Shown here one piece after another: positions 52,942-61,575 of a DNA stretch of 64,000 bases (its first letter is position 1; every line of letters begins with the position of its first letter). The stretch covers positions 62,001 through 126,000 of the forward strand of contig JACKHM010000002.1 in NCBI GenBank assembly GCA_020638995.1, read 5' to 3'. The stretch is from Planctomycetaceae bacterium. Its GTDB lineage: Bacteria; Planctomycetota; Planctomycetia; Pirellulales; Pirellulaceae. A program made the translations under genes and the position numbers. The notes beneath the pieces were generated by a model. It worked only from the letters and a program-made list of their open reading frames with translations, was not told where the DNA came from and made no database searches.

Positions 52942-53850
52942 TTACCACCAGTCCTCCGATTCAATTTGCTCGCCGCCCCTTCGTGTAGTCAGCATTTGAA
53001 GAACTTCCGGGTCGATTTTCTCCGAAATGAATCTCACGGAGCCATCGACCGCAGCGACAATGGCTCCGCCAGGATGCTTACTGCTTATCGTCGCGCGCGA
53101 GTTCTCGGCATTGATTTGCCAATTCATGTTTGCGAATGACAAATCGCTGGGTTCCGTCCACAGAATCCCAGACGCATGACTCTCGACAACGGCAATGGTG
53201 TTGGCCGTTCCATCATCGACATCCATAAACTTGGTGGGATTGTTCATGGGCCAGATTGTTTCCGTGCCTACGACCGCGAGGTAATTAGTCTCGCCTTTCG
53301 GGGATTCACTTAACGGACATCGATAGAACTCGGGACTCGTGGCGGCGAGCGGTAGGTTTTGGTCGCTATTCCAGGGCGAGTCAAATTGGTAATTCGAGTA
53401 CCTACCTCCAGGCTCCAAGTAGGGAAGGATCAAAACGCGCCAGCTATGCATCGGGATGTCGTTATCGTCGGTGAGGTACGCTGGAGGCAGCGACTCGTGT
53501 GAGTCGTGATAATGGTGAAGGGCCAGAATGATTTGCTTGAAATTATTCCCGCATTCCGTGCGTGAGCCGCCACAGTGAATCGCGGTAGTCGAGGGATATA
53601 GCAGTGCGAAGAGTAAGGTTGTCACAACGCTGCCCGCAATACAGTCGCCTACAGCGGTATTGTTCGATGCCACCCAACGCCATAGCAACAGCAGAAGGCC
53701 TACGTTGATTCCGGAAAAAATGATCGCTGCGAGCAAGCCCGTCTCGCGGTTTGTCACCGAAAACACCAACGGGAGGGCAACGACTGCCATCGCCGACATC
53801 GGTGACGAACAAAGAATTCGCAGCCATATCCGCCTGTCATGCCAGATCAC
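52942..53850 (-). CDS. DUF1559-type protein with N-terminal membrane helices
   Basis: A 302-residue protein; the start codon is GTG 53850. The C-terminal two thirds is DUF1559: RTECGNNFKQIILALHHYHDSHESLPPAYL, HSWRVLILPYLE, FYRCPLSESPKGETNYLAVVG, DVDDGTANTIAVVESH, and SSKHPGGAIVAAVDGSVRFIS. Usual DUF1559 proteins begin with a type IV prepilin-like leader and one helix. Here the N-terminal 90 residues carry three hydrophobic helices (MSAMAVVALPLVFSV, LLAAIIFSGINVGLLLLLW, VGDCIAGSVVTTLLFALLY) and no prepilin cleavage motif. The function of the domain is unknown. It is convergent with the prkA operon and divergent from hemQ. Confidence 0.85.
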   Translation of the reverse strand: MIWHDRRIWLRILCSSPMSAMAVVALPLVFSVTNRETGLLAAIIFSGINVGLLLLLWRWVASNNTAVGDCIAGSVVTTLLFALLYPSTTAIHCGGSRTECGNNFKQIILALHHYHDSHESLPPAYLTDDNDIPMHSWRVLILPYLEPGGRYSNYQFDSPWNSDQNLPLAATSPEFYRCPLSESPKGETNYLAVVGTETIWPMNNPTKFMDVDDGTANTIAVVESHASGILWTEPSDLSFANMNWQINAENSRATISSKHPGGAIVAAVDGSVRFISEKIDPEVLQMLTTRRGGEQIESEDWW

Positions 53851-54018
53851 AGAACAAAACTCCGATCCAACTCATTCATAAAACAATGGCATCGTATCGC
53901 TTCGATTAGAGATCAGCTAACTGTTACCACTCGTTAGGGCTAGTTCGCTTCGATCCTTGTGTGGTAGACTCAACTCGGTATTAATTCATGTATCCTACCG
54001 GAACCGAGGAGAGAGAAG

Positions 54019-54870
54019 ATGAATCGACCAGGACCAGGCCAGCCACCGGTTGAGCCGTCGTTGGAGCCTGATGAAGGTTGGCACTGTAGTCATCTGTACT
54101 ATCGATTTGATCGAAGCGTCTTGGCATCGCTGGCACCAACGCAATTAAGAGACGGGCGCGAAGCATTTGTGGCGATCTTAAACCCGGAGGCTGCGGGAGC
54201 TCCGCAGCGTCTCCAAACAAGTCTGGTCAGCGGGAACAAGGCCGATTTTGGGCTGATGGTGATGGACCCGAATCCGTTGACCATCGAAGACGTTAACCAG
54301 AAATTGTTGTCAAGCAAGTTGGGCCCAGCGTTGATCCCGACGTACTCGTTTGTTTCGATGACAGAGATCTCGGAATATGTCCCCACCGTTAACGAGTATG
54401 CCAAGCGGTTGATCCAGGACGGCGAGGTGCCCAACACTCCGGCTTATAACGCCAAGGTGAAAGCCTACGAGGCGCGTCTGCCCGCGATGAACAAGCAGCG
54501 GCTCACCCCCGAGTTCCCGCCCGGGCACCCCGCGACTTGCTTTTATCCGATGAACAAGAAACGCAAGGTCGGCGAAAACTGGTTCAATTTAGCGTTCTCT
54601 GCCAGGAATCGGATGATGGCTGAACATGCACGAAGCGGTATGGAGTTTGCCGGCAAGGTTAGCCAGCTCATTACCGTCGGGGTTGGGTTAGATGACTGGG
54701 AATGGGGCGTCACGCTGTGGGCTCGCAACCCGCAGTTCCTGAAAGACATCGTTTACCGCATGCGATTCGATGAGGCGAGTGCCAAGTACGGTGAGTTCGG
54801 AGAGTTCTATACGAGCTACGTTATGACGCCGTCTGAGATGTTGAATCATTGTCTCGGCAGTGCTAGCTGA
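54019..54870 (+). CDS. hemQ: coproheme decarboxylase (HemQ/ChdC)
   Basis: A 283-residue dimeric-barrel heme protein of the chlorite-dismutase-like family, ATG 54019 with GAGGAGAGAG upstream. Seen: EGWHCSHLYYRFDRSVLASL; FGLMVMDPNP; YVSMTEISEYV-like SFVSMTEISEY; FYPMNKKRKVGENWFNL, the conserved YPMxKxR segment; the proximal His in MMAEHARSGMEFAGKVSQLITV (His203); and DDWEWGVTLWARNPQFLKDIVYRMRFDEASAKYGEFGEFYTSY. It decarboxylates coproheme to heme b in the coproporphyrin-dependent pathway used by Gram-positives and some other phyla, in the cytoplasm. No other heme genes lie beside it. Confidence 0.92.
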   Translation: MNRPGPGQPPVEPSLEPDEGWHCSHLYYRFDRSVLASLAPTQLRDGREAFVAILNPEAAGAPQRLQTSLVSGNKADFGLMVMDPNPLTIEDVNQKLLSSKLGPALIPTYSFVSMTEISEYVPTVNEYAKRLIQDGEVPNTPAYNAKVKAYEARLPAMNKQRLTPEFPPGHPATCFYPMNKKRKVGENWFNLAFSARNRMMAEHARSGMEFAGKVSQLITVGVGLDDWEWGVTLWARNPQFLKDIVYRMRFDEASAKYGEFGEFYTSYVMTPSEMLNHCLGSAS

Positions 54871-54911
54871 GTATCTCCCAAGTCTGGTATGAATGTTTTT
54901 CTCATTAACCC

Positions 54912-54940
54912 GCGGCGAGCCGATATTCTCGGGTCGCCGC
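54912..54940. terminator. hairpin behind hemQ
   Basis: GCGGCGAGCC (54912-54921) pairs with GGGTCGCCGC (54931-54940) at 9 of 10 positions around a 9-base loop, 42 bp after the hemQ stop. No T-run follows. A terminator-like or processing hairpin; role inferred from position. Confidence 0.4.
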
Positions 54941-55054
54941 AGGCATGCGCAGACGAATCCTCAACTTGCGGCGCGAGATGGTCGATTCGAACTTATACCC
55001 GCATCTTCACACCCACCTTCTCATTCCTCATCGTCGCGGATTCCCGCCCTGCTG

Positions 55055-55957
55055 ATGGATTCACTCAACCAACCAAGAACCTCGCAGCGCGCTCGTCCTG
55101 CGCGCCGCCAACTCACTCGCACGATTGGAGACTGGCACCTGGTGCGCCGTATCGGCGAGGGGACCTGCACCGAGGTTTATCAAGCCAGACCAGCTACGAG
55201 CACTCTCACGGAGACTGCAGACTATGCTGTGAAAATGCTCAAACCCAGAGCCCAGGACAATCCAATCGCCATCCAGCAGTTACAGCGAGAAGCGTTCATT
55301 TCTCGACGTGTGCGCCACCCGCATCTCGCATCAATCTTGTCGTCCCAAACTGACACTCGACCTCGTTTTGTCGTAATGCCGTACGTCGAAGGCGTCAACC
55401 TTGCGAGCGTTCTTCGTGAGGTTGGGCGAATCGTGCTGCCCCAGGCGCTGTGGTTTGTGCGGCAAACGGCGGAAGCACTCATCGCGCTTCATCAGTCCGG
55501 CTGGCGCCACGGCGACATCAAGCCAGCGAACCTGATTGCCTCGGCAAATGGCCATACGACATTGGTCGATTTGGGGTTGGCTCGCACGCTCACATCTACA
55601 AGATCCTCGAGCGAGTCTTTCACAGGCAGCCTGGCGTATGCGTGCCCAGAAACATTCAACCCCCACATTCCATTCAGTTCGGGCAGCGATGTATACAGCT
55701 TGGGAGTAACACTGTACGAGTTGCTAACGGGATCGCGCCCGTTTATCGACGACGATCCCACCGAACTTGCGGCCGCTCATCTAACTCGCGAAGTTCCCGA
55801 TCCCAAGCTCGTCGTTCCGCACTTGCCGCCTCGAGTCACTCGACTAGTACGACGGATGCTGGCAAAGGATCCATTACGACGTCCTGGTTTGGAAGAACTC
55901 GTAACTTGGCTCGTTGACTTGGAGATCGATTCCTTTTCTGAGCGTTTATCAGCATAA
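55055..55957 (+). CDS. Ser/Thr protein kinase, soluble, HGD/DLG variant
   Basis: A 300-residue Hanks-type kinase with no membrane segment. ATG 55055 (MDSLNQPRTSQ...) is chosen over a start 54 codons upstream, whose sequence is Arg/Ser-rich without domain character. Domain features: glycine loop VRRIGEGTCTEVYQAR; catalytic-Lys VKMLK; alphaC Glu in LQREAFISRRVRHPHLASIL; catalytic loop WRHGDIKPANLI (HGD instead of HRD, Asp and Lys kept); VDLGLAR (DLG instead of DFG, Asp kept); SLAYACPETF, an altered APE; and DVYSLGVTLYELLTGSRPF. Since the key residues are kept it is probably active. The role is unknown, and it has no obvious partner gene; the SDR gene follows 108 bp on. Confidence 0.88.
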   Translation: MDSLNQPRTSQRARPARRQLTRTIGDWHLVRRIGEGTCTEVYQARPATSTLTETADYAVKMLKPRAQDNPIAIQQLQREAFISRRVRHPHLASILSSQTDTRPRFVVMPYVEGVNLASVLREVGRIVLPQALWFVRQTAEALIALHQSGWRHGDIKPANLIASANGHTTLVDLGLARTLTSTRSSSESFTGSLAYACPETFNPHIPFSSGSDVYSLGVTLYELLTGSRPFIDDDPTELAAAHLTREVPDPKLVVPHLPPRVTRLVRRMLAKDPLRRPGLEELVTWLVDLEIDSFSERLSA

Positions 55958-56065
55958 CTGCGAAGTACGCTCGGTGGCTGGGGTGCCGTCTGGCTAATCG
56001 CCCTGCAACCGCCTATGCTCGGACATGCAATGCTCAGGTGGTTTGGGTGCAAGGAGGTATGTGCC

Positions 56066-56875
56066 ATGAATCAAAATCGCCCACGTGGCTCGGTTCGTTA
56101 CGATAATTCCGGGCGTATCGCGATTGTGTCGGGTGGTTGCAGTGGCATTGGTCTTGCCATTTGCGAGGCGTTCGTTCGGACTAACGCCGCCGGAGTCGTT
56201 TGCCTGGATATCGCCGAAGATCGTGTTGGTGACCTACCAGAAGGAGTCGAGTTCATTCGCTGTGATACCTCGCAAGACGAGCAGTGTCGCGAGGCGATTG
56301 CATGGAGTGTCGATCGATTCGGCGCGGTGGACGTTCTCGTTAATAACGCCGCCATCCAACCACAAGACTCTTACGTCCCACTCCACCAATTGCCGGTCGA
56401 CGTATGGAACCGGCTGATTGCGATCAATTTTTCGGGCTATACATTCCTTGCCAAATTCGCATTGCAGCAAATGCAACAGCAACACAGTGGAGTTGTCGTG
56501 AACATCGCAAGCGGTCAGGGGCACAGGACCGCTCGGCAAGTCGGAGCGTACGGCCCAATTAAGGCGGGCAACATCATGCAAGCTCGACAATGGGGCATCG
56601 AATACGCGCGTGACGGAATCCGAGTCGTTTCAGTGTCGCCAGGCGCGATCGATACGCCAATGGTTCGCGCGAGCCTGTCGCAGCAGGGTGGTGAAGCGGT
56701 CATTGCAAATCGACATCCGATCGGGCGTTTAGGCCGACCGGAGGAAGTTGCCAACGCGGTGCTGTGGTTGTCGAGTGAGGACGCCGCCTTTATCACGGGA
56801 ACCGATTTAGAAGTCGATGGCGGACTGGGCGCGTTCGCTGCGTTCGCAAATCCCTATCCGATGCCGAATCGGTAG
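56066..56875 (+). CDS. SDR-family oxidoreductase
   Basis: A 269-residue short-chain dehydrogenase from ATG 56066 with AAGGAGGT eight bases upstream; earlier in-frame starts precede that site. The classical SDR parts are present: nucleotide loop IVSGGCSGIGLAICEAF, with an Asp at the end of strand 2 (CLDIAEDRV) pointing to NAD; VLVNNAAIQP; catalytic Ser in VVNIASGQGH; YxxxK as YGPIK; and VSPGAIDTPMVRASL, GRLGRPEEVANAVLWLSSEDAAFITGTDLEVDGG. It would reduce or oxidise a secondary alcohol in the cytoplasm. Substrate unknown. It is convergent with the formylglycine-generating enzyme gene, with 41 bp between stops. Confidence 0.93.
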   Translation: MNQNRPRGSVRYDNSGRIAIVSGGCSGIGLAICEAFVRTNAAGVVCLDIAEDRVGDLPEGVEFIRCDTSQDEQCREAIAWSVDRFGAVDVLVNNAAIQPQDSYVPLHQLPVDVWNRLIAINFSGYTFLAKFALQQMQQQHSGVVVNIASGQGHRTARQVGAYGPIKAGNIMQARQWGIEYARDGIRVVSVSPGAIDTPMVRASLSQQGGEAVIANRHPIGRLGRPEEVANAVLWLSSEDAAFITGTDLEVDGGLGAFAAFANPYPMPNR

Positions 56876-56916
56876 CCGGACTATTAGTTCGGAAACAGAA
56901 ATCCAAAACTATCCTG

Positions 56917-57885
56917 CTACGAGTTTCGCGCGCATCTAAAGCCAACATTGCTTCCGGATGTGTCTGGAGTGTTTCCGATGCGGGCCGAGACGCGATAACG
57001 GTTGCAGTACGAGTCGTGACATAAATACGATCCTCCGCGCTGGACGCGCCGGTCGCCGATGGGAGGCCCCGTTGGATTTGTCGTAAGGTCTGGCCAGAGA
57101 AGATGGTAGTCCGTGCTGAACCAGTCTTGGCACCACTCCCAAACATTGCCAACACAGTTGTAAAGTCCGAAGGCGTTGGGTTCGAACGCGTCGACCGGAG
57201 CCGTGCCGCGATATCCATCTTCGCCTGTATCCTTAGTCGGAAAGCGGCCTTGGAAAATGTTGCAGCGGTGCTTTCCATCTAGCTTCAACCGATTTCCCCA
57301 TGGATATGTTTGTTGTACGAGGCCGCCGCGCGCAGCGTATTCCCACTCGGCCTCGGTCGGCAATCGCTTTCCAGCCCATCTGCAGTAAGCCGATGCGTCG
57401 GTCCACGAGACATGGACAACTGGATGTGACATAAACTGTTGGAAACTCGACCCAGGACCGTGTGGTGAGCGCCAGTTCGCATGTGGCACGGCCAGCCACC
57501 ACTCTAGCCCTGCCACAGCTCGAGAGGGCTTGAGCTTATCGCGTTGTTTCTTCGACAGATGTAGATGGAACACAAACGACCAACCGAATCGTTCCGCATC
57601 CGTCTTGTAGCCAGTGTCATCGACAAAGCGAGCAAACTGCTCATTCGAAACGACGCACGAATCTAGCAGGAAAGAGTCGACTGTGACTTCTCGCACGGGA
57701 CCTTCTCCGTCTGCCGACCAGGCTTTCGGGCCGTCGCATCCCATCAAAAACCTGCCACCCTCGAGCTTCACCATTCCCCCGCTCGATGCAGTTTTGGCGA
57801 CCACAATCTCGACACAGGATTCCACGCCGTGGGGTCGTTCGCCAGCACTTGGCGTACAGCAAGATTTTCCCGTCAATTCATCCAT
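56917..57885 (-). CDS. formylglycine-generating enzyme (SUMF1 family)
   Basis: A 322-residue sulfatase-activating enzyme. The fold markers are MVKLEGGRFLMGCD, a VSNEQFARFVDDTGYKTDAE segment, HPVVHVSWTDASAYCRWAGKRLPTEAEWEYAARGG, CVGNVWEWCQDWF, and the active-site end RGGSYLCHDSYCNRYRVSAR with IGNTPDTSGSNVGFRC. Cys289 and Cys294 match the copper-binding Cys pair of true formylglycine-generating enzymes, so this is not just a SUMF1-like binding protein. It oxidises the Cys of CxPxR in sulfatases to formylglycine, and the three sulfatases in this window carry that motif. No signal peptide is evident, so it acts before export, on unfolded substrate. The upstream region holds hairpin repeats. Confidence 0.95.
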   Translation of the reverse strand: MDELTGKSCCTPSAGERPHGVESCVEIVVAKTASSGGMVKLEGGRFLMGCDGPKAWSADGEGPVREVTVDSFLLDSCVVSNEQFARFVDDTGYKTDAERFGWSFVFHLHLSKKQRDKLKPSRAVAGLEWWLAVPHANWRSPHGPGSSFQQFMSHPVVHVSWTDASAYCRWAGKRLPTEAEWEYAARGGLVQQTYPWGNRLKLDGKHRCNIFQGRFPTKDTGEDGYRGTAPVDAFEPNAFGLYNCVGNVWEWCQDWFSTDYHLLWPDLTTNPTGPPIGDRRVQRGGSYLCHDSYCNRYRVSARIGNTPDTSGSNVGFRCARNS

Positions 57886-58100
57886 GGCTCATCGACCAAG
57901 TCGGATATCGCTACTTTGCAACGCCCAGTGGATTCAATAAAGCCTCAGTGTAATAAATGTCTGTCCTGCGCCACGCGGCTTGCTGAGGTTACACAAAGCA
58001 AAACGGGCCAGGAGTTTCTTTCGCCGAAGAAACGCCTGACCCGAAGTGCAGAACTTGGCTTCACCTACCGAAGAGCTACTCGAATTCGCGTACCGTATCC

Positions 58101-58182
58101 GTCACTTAGAAAGTGACGACCTTGGCTGCATGTTCGTGGTCATCACTACGAAGTAATGACGTCTCGTCACTTAGAAAGTGAC
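58101..58182. repeat. tandem hairpin repeats GTCACTTAGAAAGTGAC
   Basis: GTCACTTAGAAAGTGAC occurs twice (58101-58117 and 58166-58182); each copy is a self-complementary hairpin (GTCACTT/AAGTGAC around AGA). Between them a third, related hairpin is seen (GTCATCACT with AGTAATGAC). They sit in the non-coding region upstream of the formylglycine-generating enzyme gene, and no T-run follows. They look like a dispersed REP-type element or a set of operator sites. Confidence 0.6.
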
Positions 58183-58194
58183 AGCCAAAATGGA

Positions 58195-59580
58195 CTAATC
58201 CCACCACCATTGGCCTGGCGCGAGATGGTCAAGTTTAATCTCTGAATGTCTTTTCTTAACCGCACCCTGGTCATCGGGCAGTAAATTGGACGCGTTCAAC
58301 GCAAGCCGCGGCTGAATGTTCACACCGCCACCAATTGGTGTCATCAATCGATTTCCTCGCCACACTGCCGAGACGGCTGTTTCGACTTGTTGTGGGGCCT
58401 TGCCTGTCTGGACCGCAAAGGATTCCTCGTTTCCGAAGACGTCCATTGCCCAGCCAACCTGACCGTAGAAGTCTTGACGTTGGATGTAGGCTGCGGCGAC
58501 CGACATATCGATTAGATTTCGAAGCTGCGCGTAAACCGGTACGGCTCTCGCGATCTCGGGATAGTTCTCGGTGAATCCCTCGGTGAAACGCTTGCCAGCC
58601 ATATCAACTTGGCCGGCATTTGCTCGCGTACCATCAGCGGCGACCATTTCATCGGCACCGATCAGCTTTACGGAATTGCCGACTAACTCCATTGCCAAGT
58701 GGTCTTCGCTCACCCGGACACATTCGTAATCTGGAACGAAATACCAGCGTTGCATGGCGTTTCTTGCCACGGAGGTTGGACTGGCAAGATCAACATAGCT
58801 CTTCATCTTGACGCTCGTCCGCTCAAGACCGATACCGATCAGTTTCATACGATAGTCGGCTTCGACCAACGTCTTGGCAAAATTAGTATCTGCTGGCACG
58901 CCGCCGATTGTGACATTTTGCAGGCCAAGGCTGTTACGCAGGCCATCAACAATGAATCGAGTCTGGTTTGGCGTCGCTCTTGCGCCGAGTCGCACGAGGA
59001 ACTGTTGCATGTTCGCCAAACCTTCTTTCGTTGGGTCGATCGAACAACGAATGACGGGCGTCTCGTCGCCGCCCGGCGGAAATGATCGCAACGCAACGAC
59101 TAAGTCGCGGAGTTCAATGACAGGGGCGCCGCTCGTAATGCCTCGCACACGACCGGACAAGTCCGATGCCCAGCCTTCCGCGGGTCCTGCGAGCACGATG
59201 TCACCGGTGTCGGGATAAACGAAGACGTATTGAATTCGCTGCAATCCAGCAAGGTACTGCATCGCCTCCGTCGGTTTCTCGCCGGCGGCTATGCGTTCGG
59301 AGACAGCAGCTTCGAGGCGGTTCAACGACACTTTTCTCAGATCGCTGGACTTTGCCAAGTCCGCAGGTAGCGAGCGTCTCGCTTCGGCAATACGGCTTCG
59401 CGTCAATTGGCCGCCACGATCCACGAACATGTGCATTCGAAGAACGCCATCCGCGTCGATATCCACACCGGCCACATTGCTCGTCGTCGTAGTCGTCGTC
59501 GTTTGGGCCTCGAGCGTAGCCGCAAGCACGCCCACGGCCAGAAACGATAACGCAGAGACGCTGATTCGTCGCAGAATCAT
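58195..59580 (-). CDS. secreted DUF1598 protein
   Basis: A 461-residue protein, ATG 59580. MILRRISVSALSFLAVGVLA and TLEAQ form a Sec signal peptide, followed by a Thr run. The rest resembles the planctomycete DUF1598 family from its openings (GVDIDADGVLRMHMFVDRGGQLTR) through YVFVYPDTGDIVLAGPAEGW, PPGGDETPVIRCSIDPTKEGLANMQQFL and RMKLIGIGLE, to the conserved end RWYFVPDYECVRVSEDHLAMELVGNSVKLIG and FTENYPEIARAVPVYAQLRNLIDMSV. Its function is unknown; the family is restricted to planctomycetes. The gene is 309 bp upstream of the formylglycine-generating enzyme gene on the same strand, with the hairpin repeats between. Confidence 0.9.
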   Translation of the reverse strand: MILRRISVSALSFLAVGVLAATLEAQTTTTTTTSNVAGVDIDADGVLRMHMFVDRGGQLTRSRIAEARRSLPADLAKSSDLRKVSLNRLEAAVSERIAAGEKPTEAMQYLAGLQRIQYVFVYPDTGDIVLAGPAEGWASDLSGRVRGITSGAPVIELRDLVVALRSFPPGGDETPVIRCSIDPTKEGLANMQQFLVRLGARATPNQTRFIVDGLRNSLGLQNVTIGGVPADTNFAKTLVEADYRMKLIGIGLERTSVKMKSYVDLASPTSVARNAMQRWYFVPDYECVRVSEDHLAMELVGNSVKLIGADEMVAADGTRANAGQVDMAGKRFTEGFTENYPEIARAVPVYAQLRNLIDMSVAAAYIQRQDFYGQVGWAMDVFGNEESFAVQTGKAPQQVETAVSAVWRGNRLMTPIGGGVNIQPRLALNASNLLPDDQGAVKKRHSEIKLDHLAPGQWWWD

Positions 59581-60218
59581 CTGGGACCTCTCTTCTTACG
59601 GTGACCGGTACGTCCCCAACCTCAGCGAATACCAGGAGTTGCCAAGTTCGTCTGAGGCGGGAACGCTTGAGTTGTTGGTTTTGCGCGAAAACAGAATTCA
59701 CACCACGACGCTAAATCCAAAATGGATTTGGCGTGAGTTTCTCTTACGAAAGACTCTATCCGATCTTAGTTGGGCAACATGGGTAAGGCAAGTGAAACGT
59801 GTTAAAGCCTGTTGTGCGGCGTGATTTAGACCGGTCTTCAGTCGAAATTCCGTAACCCGCGACCTCCCGAATGCGACTACCCTTCAAGTCGGCACCAAGC
59901 GATCGCGTGTGTTTCCTTTTCGGACGAAAGGCCGGTCGGAGATCTAACCTGATCAATTATCTGGAATGAGCGAGTGATTCGCGAAGTTCATTGCGAATTA
60001 TTCGATCGAAAACCGCCTTCAGTATCGCGGATCGATATTAGCAGCAAACAACTTACGGCGATCATACGAACAATTACAGAACATTTACACAACGAAGACG
60101 GTCCCAAAACCGAGGGCACTCCGATATCGACTAGAATTCCGGGCCGAAGGAGAACACTTCTAAGTGACCGCGAACAGTAACAGCGCGGCACGAACCGCAT
60201 CGATGAAGGAGCCCCCGC
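59581..60218. other. long intergenic region, no gene seen
   Basis: 638 bp between divergent DUF1598 and desaturase genes. Small frames (for example 59974-60180) lack ribosome sites and protein-like sequence. It should hold both promoters; nothing else stands out. The region is somewhat richer in A/T near 60000-60130. Confidence 0.45.
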
Positions 60219-61214
60219 ATGGCGATTGCACCTGATGAAAGAGAATTACTGGAGTTGGAATCAAATTCCGCGATAGCGCTGCTTGATAACGAGGAGGCAG
60301 ACGAATCGCTCTGGCAGCAAGATTGCGCGACAGCGATGTCCAGTGAGCAAACGCTTTCTGAACGCCAGAAACGGCTCGCGGCCGGTCGCAACTTTCCCGT
60401 TATCTTTTGGCTTGCGTTATTGCACGTTGGTGCGCTAGCGGCCCCCTTCTGTTTCAGTTGGGAGGGACTCGCGGTCTGCATGGCATTATATTGGCTTTCC
60501 GGCTCTGTGGGAGTTTGCTTGGGTTACCATCGCTTGCTCACGCACGGTGCGTTCAAGGTTCACAAGCCGACTCGCTGGCTGTTGGCATTCCTCGGTGGGT
60601 TGTCGGGTGAAGGCAGTGCTCTCGACTGGGTGGCAAATCATCGTAAGCATCATGCCCATAGCGATCATGATGGCGATCCACACTCGCCTCACGATGGTGG
60701 ACTCTGGGCACATATGCTGTGGTTGGGGTGGAGCATCAAAGGCGATGCGTTCGAGGCGCATGTCCGTCGTTGGGCCCCAGATTTAGGAAAAGACCCGGTT
60801 ATGCGATGGATCGGTCACATGTTTCTGCCTTCTCATATTCTGACCGGTCTCGTCCTAGCAGGCGTCGGCCAGTGGATGGGTGGTCCTTACATGGCAGCAT
60901 CATTGCTGGTGTGGGGATTGTTTGTACGCCTGGTGATCGTGCTGCATGTTACATGGTTCGTTAACTCATGGTCGCATATGTGGGGCTATCGTACCTACGA
61001 GACCACCGACGACAGCCGCAACAACTGGCTGGTCGCGCTGCTTGCTTTTGGCGAAGGTTGGCACAACAACCATCATGCTTATCCACGCATGGCTGCGCAG
61101 GGACATAAGTGGTGGGAGATCGATATGACGTACTGGGTCATCCTGGCGATGAAATGGACCGGCTTAGCCTGGGACGTCGTGGATTACAAGAAAATCAGCG
61201 ATCGGAATAGATGA
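60219..61214 (+). CDS. acyl-CoA/acyl-lipid fatty acid desaturase
   Basis: A 331-residue membrane enzyme; ATG 60219 has GAAGGAG eight bases upstream. The three His boxes of the delta-9-type desaturases are present: GYHRLLTH at about 102-109, NHRKHHAHSD at about 143-152 and HNNHHAYP near the C-terminus. Hydrophobic stretches flank them (FPVIFWLALLHVGALAAPFC, LAVCMALYWLSGSVGVCLGY, GPYMAASLLVWGLFVRLVIVLH). The di-iron centre inserts a cis double bond in fatty acyl chains, tuning membrane fluidity. An acidic, Leu/Glu-rich N-terminal extension of about 55 residues is soluble. The gene stands alone and ends in its own terminator. Confidence 0.95.
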   Translation: MAIAPDERELLELESNSAIALLDNEEADESLWQQDCATAMSSEQTLSERQKRLAAGRNFPVIFWLALLHVGALAAPFCFSWEGLAVCMALYWLSGSVGVCLGYHRLLTHGAFKVHKPTRWLLAFLGGLSGEGSALDWVANHRKHHAHSDHDGDPHSPHDGGLWAHMLWLGWSIKGDAFEAHVRRWAPDLGKDPVMRWIGHMFLPSHILTGLVLAGVGQWMGGPYMAASLLVWGLFVRLVIVLHVTWFVNSWSHMWGYRTYETTDDSRNNWLVALLAFGEGWHNNHHAYPRMAAQGHKWWEIDMTYWVILAMKWTGLAWDVVDYKKISDRNR

Positions 61215-61241
61215 TCACCAGTAATACTTGGTGACTTTCGA

Positions 61242-61278
61242 GAGCCTGCAAGGCCCTAAAACTTGTGGGCTCTTTTTG
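61242..61278 (+). terminator. terminator of the desaturase gene
   Basis: AGAGCCTGCAAG (61242-61253) pairs with CTTGTGGGCTCT (61263-61274) over 12 positions, two of them G.T, around a nine-base loop, and five T residues follow. A small hairpin TCACCA/TGGTGA precedes it. Position 28 bp after the stop and the T-run make this an intrinsic terminator. Confidence 0.85.
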
Positions 61279-61313
61279 TTGCGGCGCGAACCGGAACGCC
61301 TCAAAAACTCTCT

Positions 61314-61341
61314 TGCTTTTATGGCCGACATTGAGAATGAT
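61314..61341 (+). promoter_or_regulatory. candidate promoter of the structured RNA locus
   Basis: TTGCTT (61314-61319), a 16-base spacer and AATGAT (61336-61341) make a weak sigma-70-like promoter just before the folded region. The match is partial (about 4 of 6 in each box), so this is only a candidate. Confidence 0.35.
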
Positions 61342-61464
61342 AGAAAGACAGTTTACTGGGTCGTGCGAACGCAGCACGACTGGACAACAAGCCCGTGAGA
61401 CCGTCGCCATCTTTGGCTCCGCGACCTAAACGGGGAAACAACCCAGTAGGAAGGAGGTGACCTA

Positions 61465-61506
61465 GTGAGTTTTGTCCGTACTAGCCAGCGAGGTGGCTAC
61501 GCCTGA
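61465..61506 (+). CDS. 13-codon leader-like ORF
   Basis: GTG 61465 is preceded by AAGGAGGTGA (61451-61460), which is complementary to the 3' end of 16S rRNA over ten bases, with seven bases between the GGAGG core and the start. The frame codes MSFVRTSQRGGYA and stops at TGA 61504-61506. It is too short for normal gene finders. The strength of the site suggests it is really translated. Its end lies inside the second RNA fold, so a ribosome here could switch the structure. Role unknown. Confidence 0.45.
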   Translation: MSFVRTSQRGGYA

Positions 61507-61575
61507 CAACGTCGGCGGACTGCGAAAGGCAGGCCACCGGCTCGCTAAGATCTCCGATCAAACGCGAGTTAATCG

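Noticed and set aside
59974..60180. 68-codon ORF before the desaturase
   Set aside because: No ribosome site and no recognisable sequence; probably chance.
61345..61450. TPP riboswitch or other known riboswitch
   Set aside because: GTGAGA resembles part of the TPP core, but the other conserved segments are missing and there is no thiamine gene beside it.
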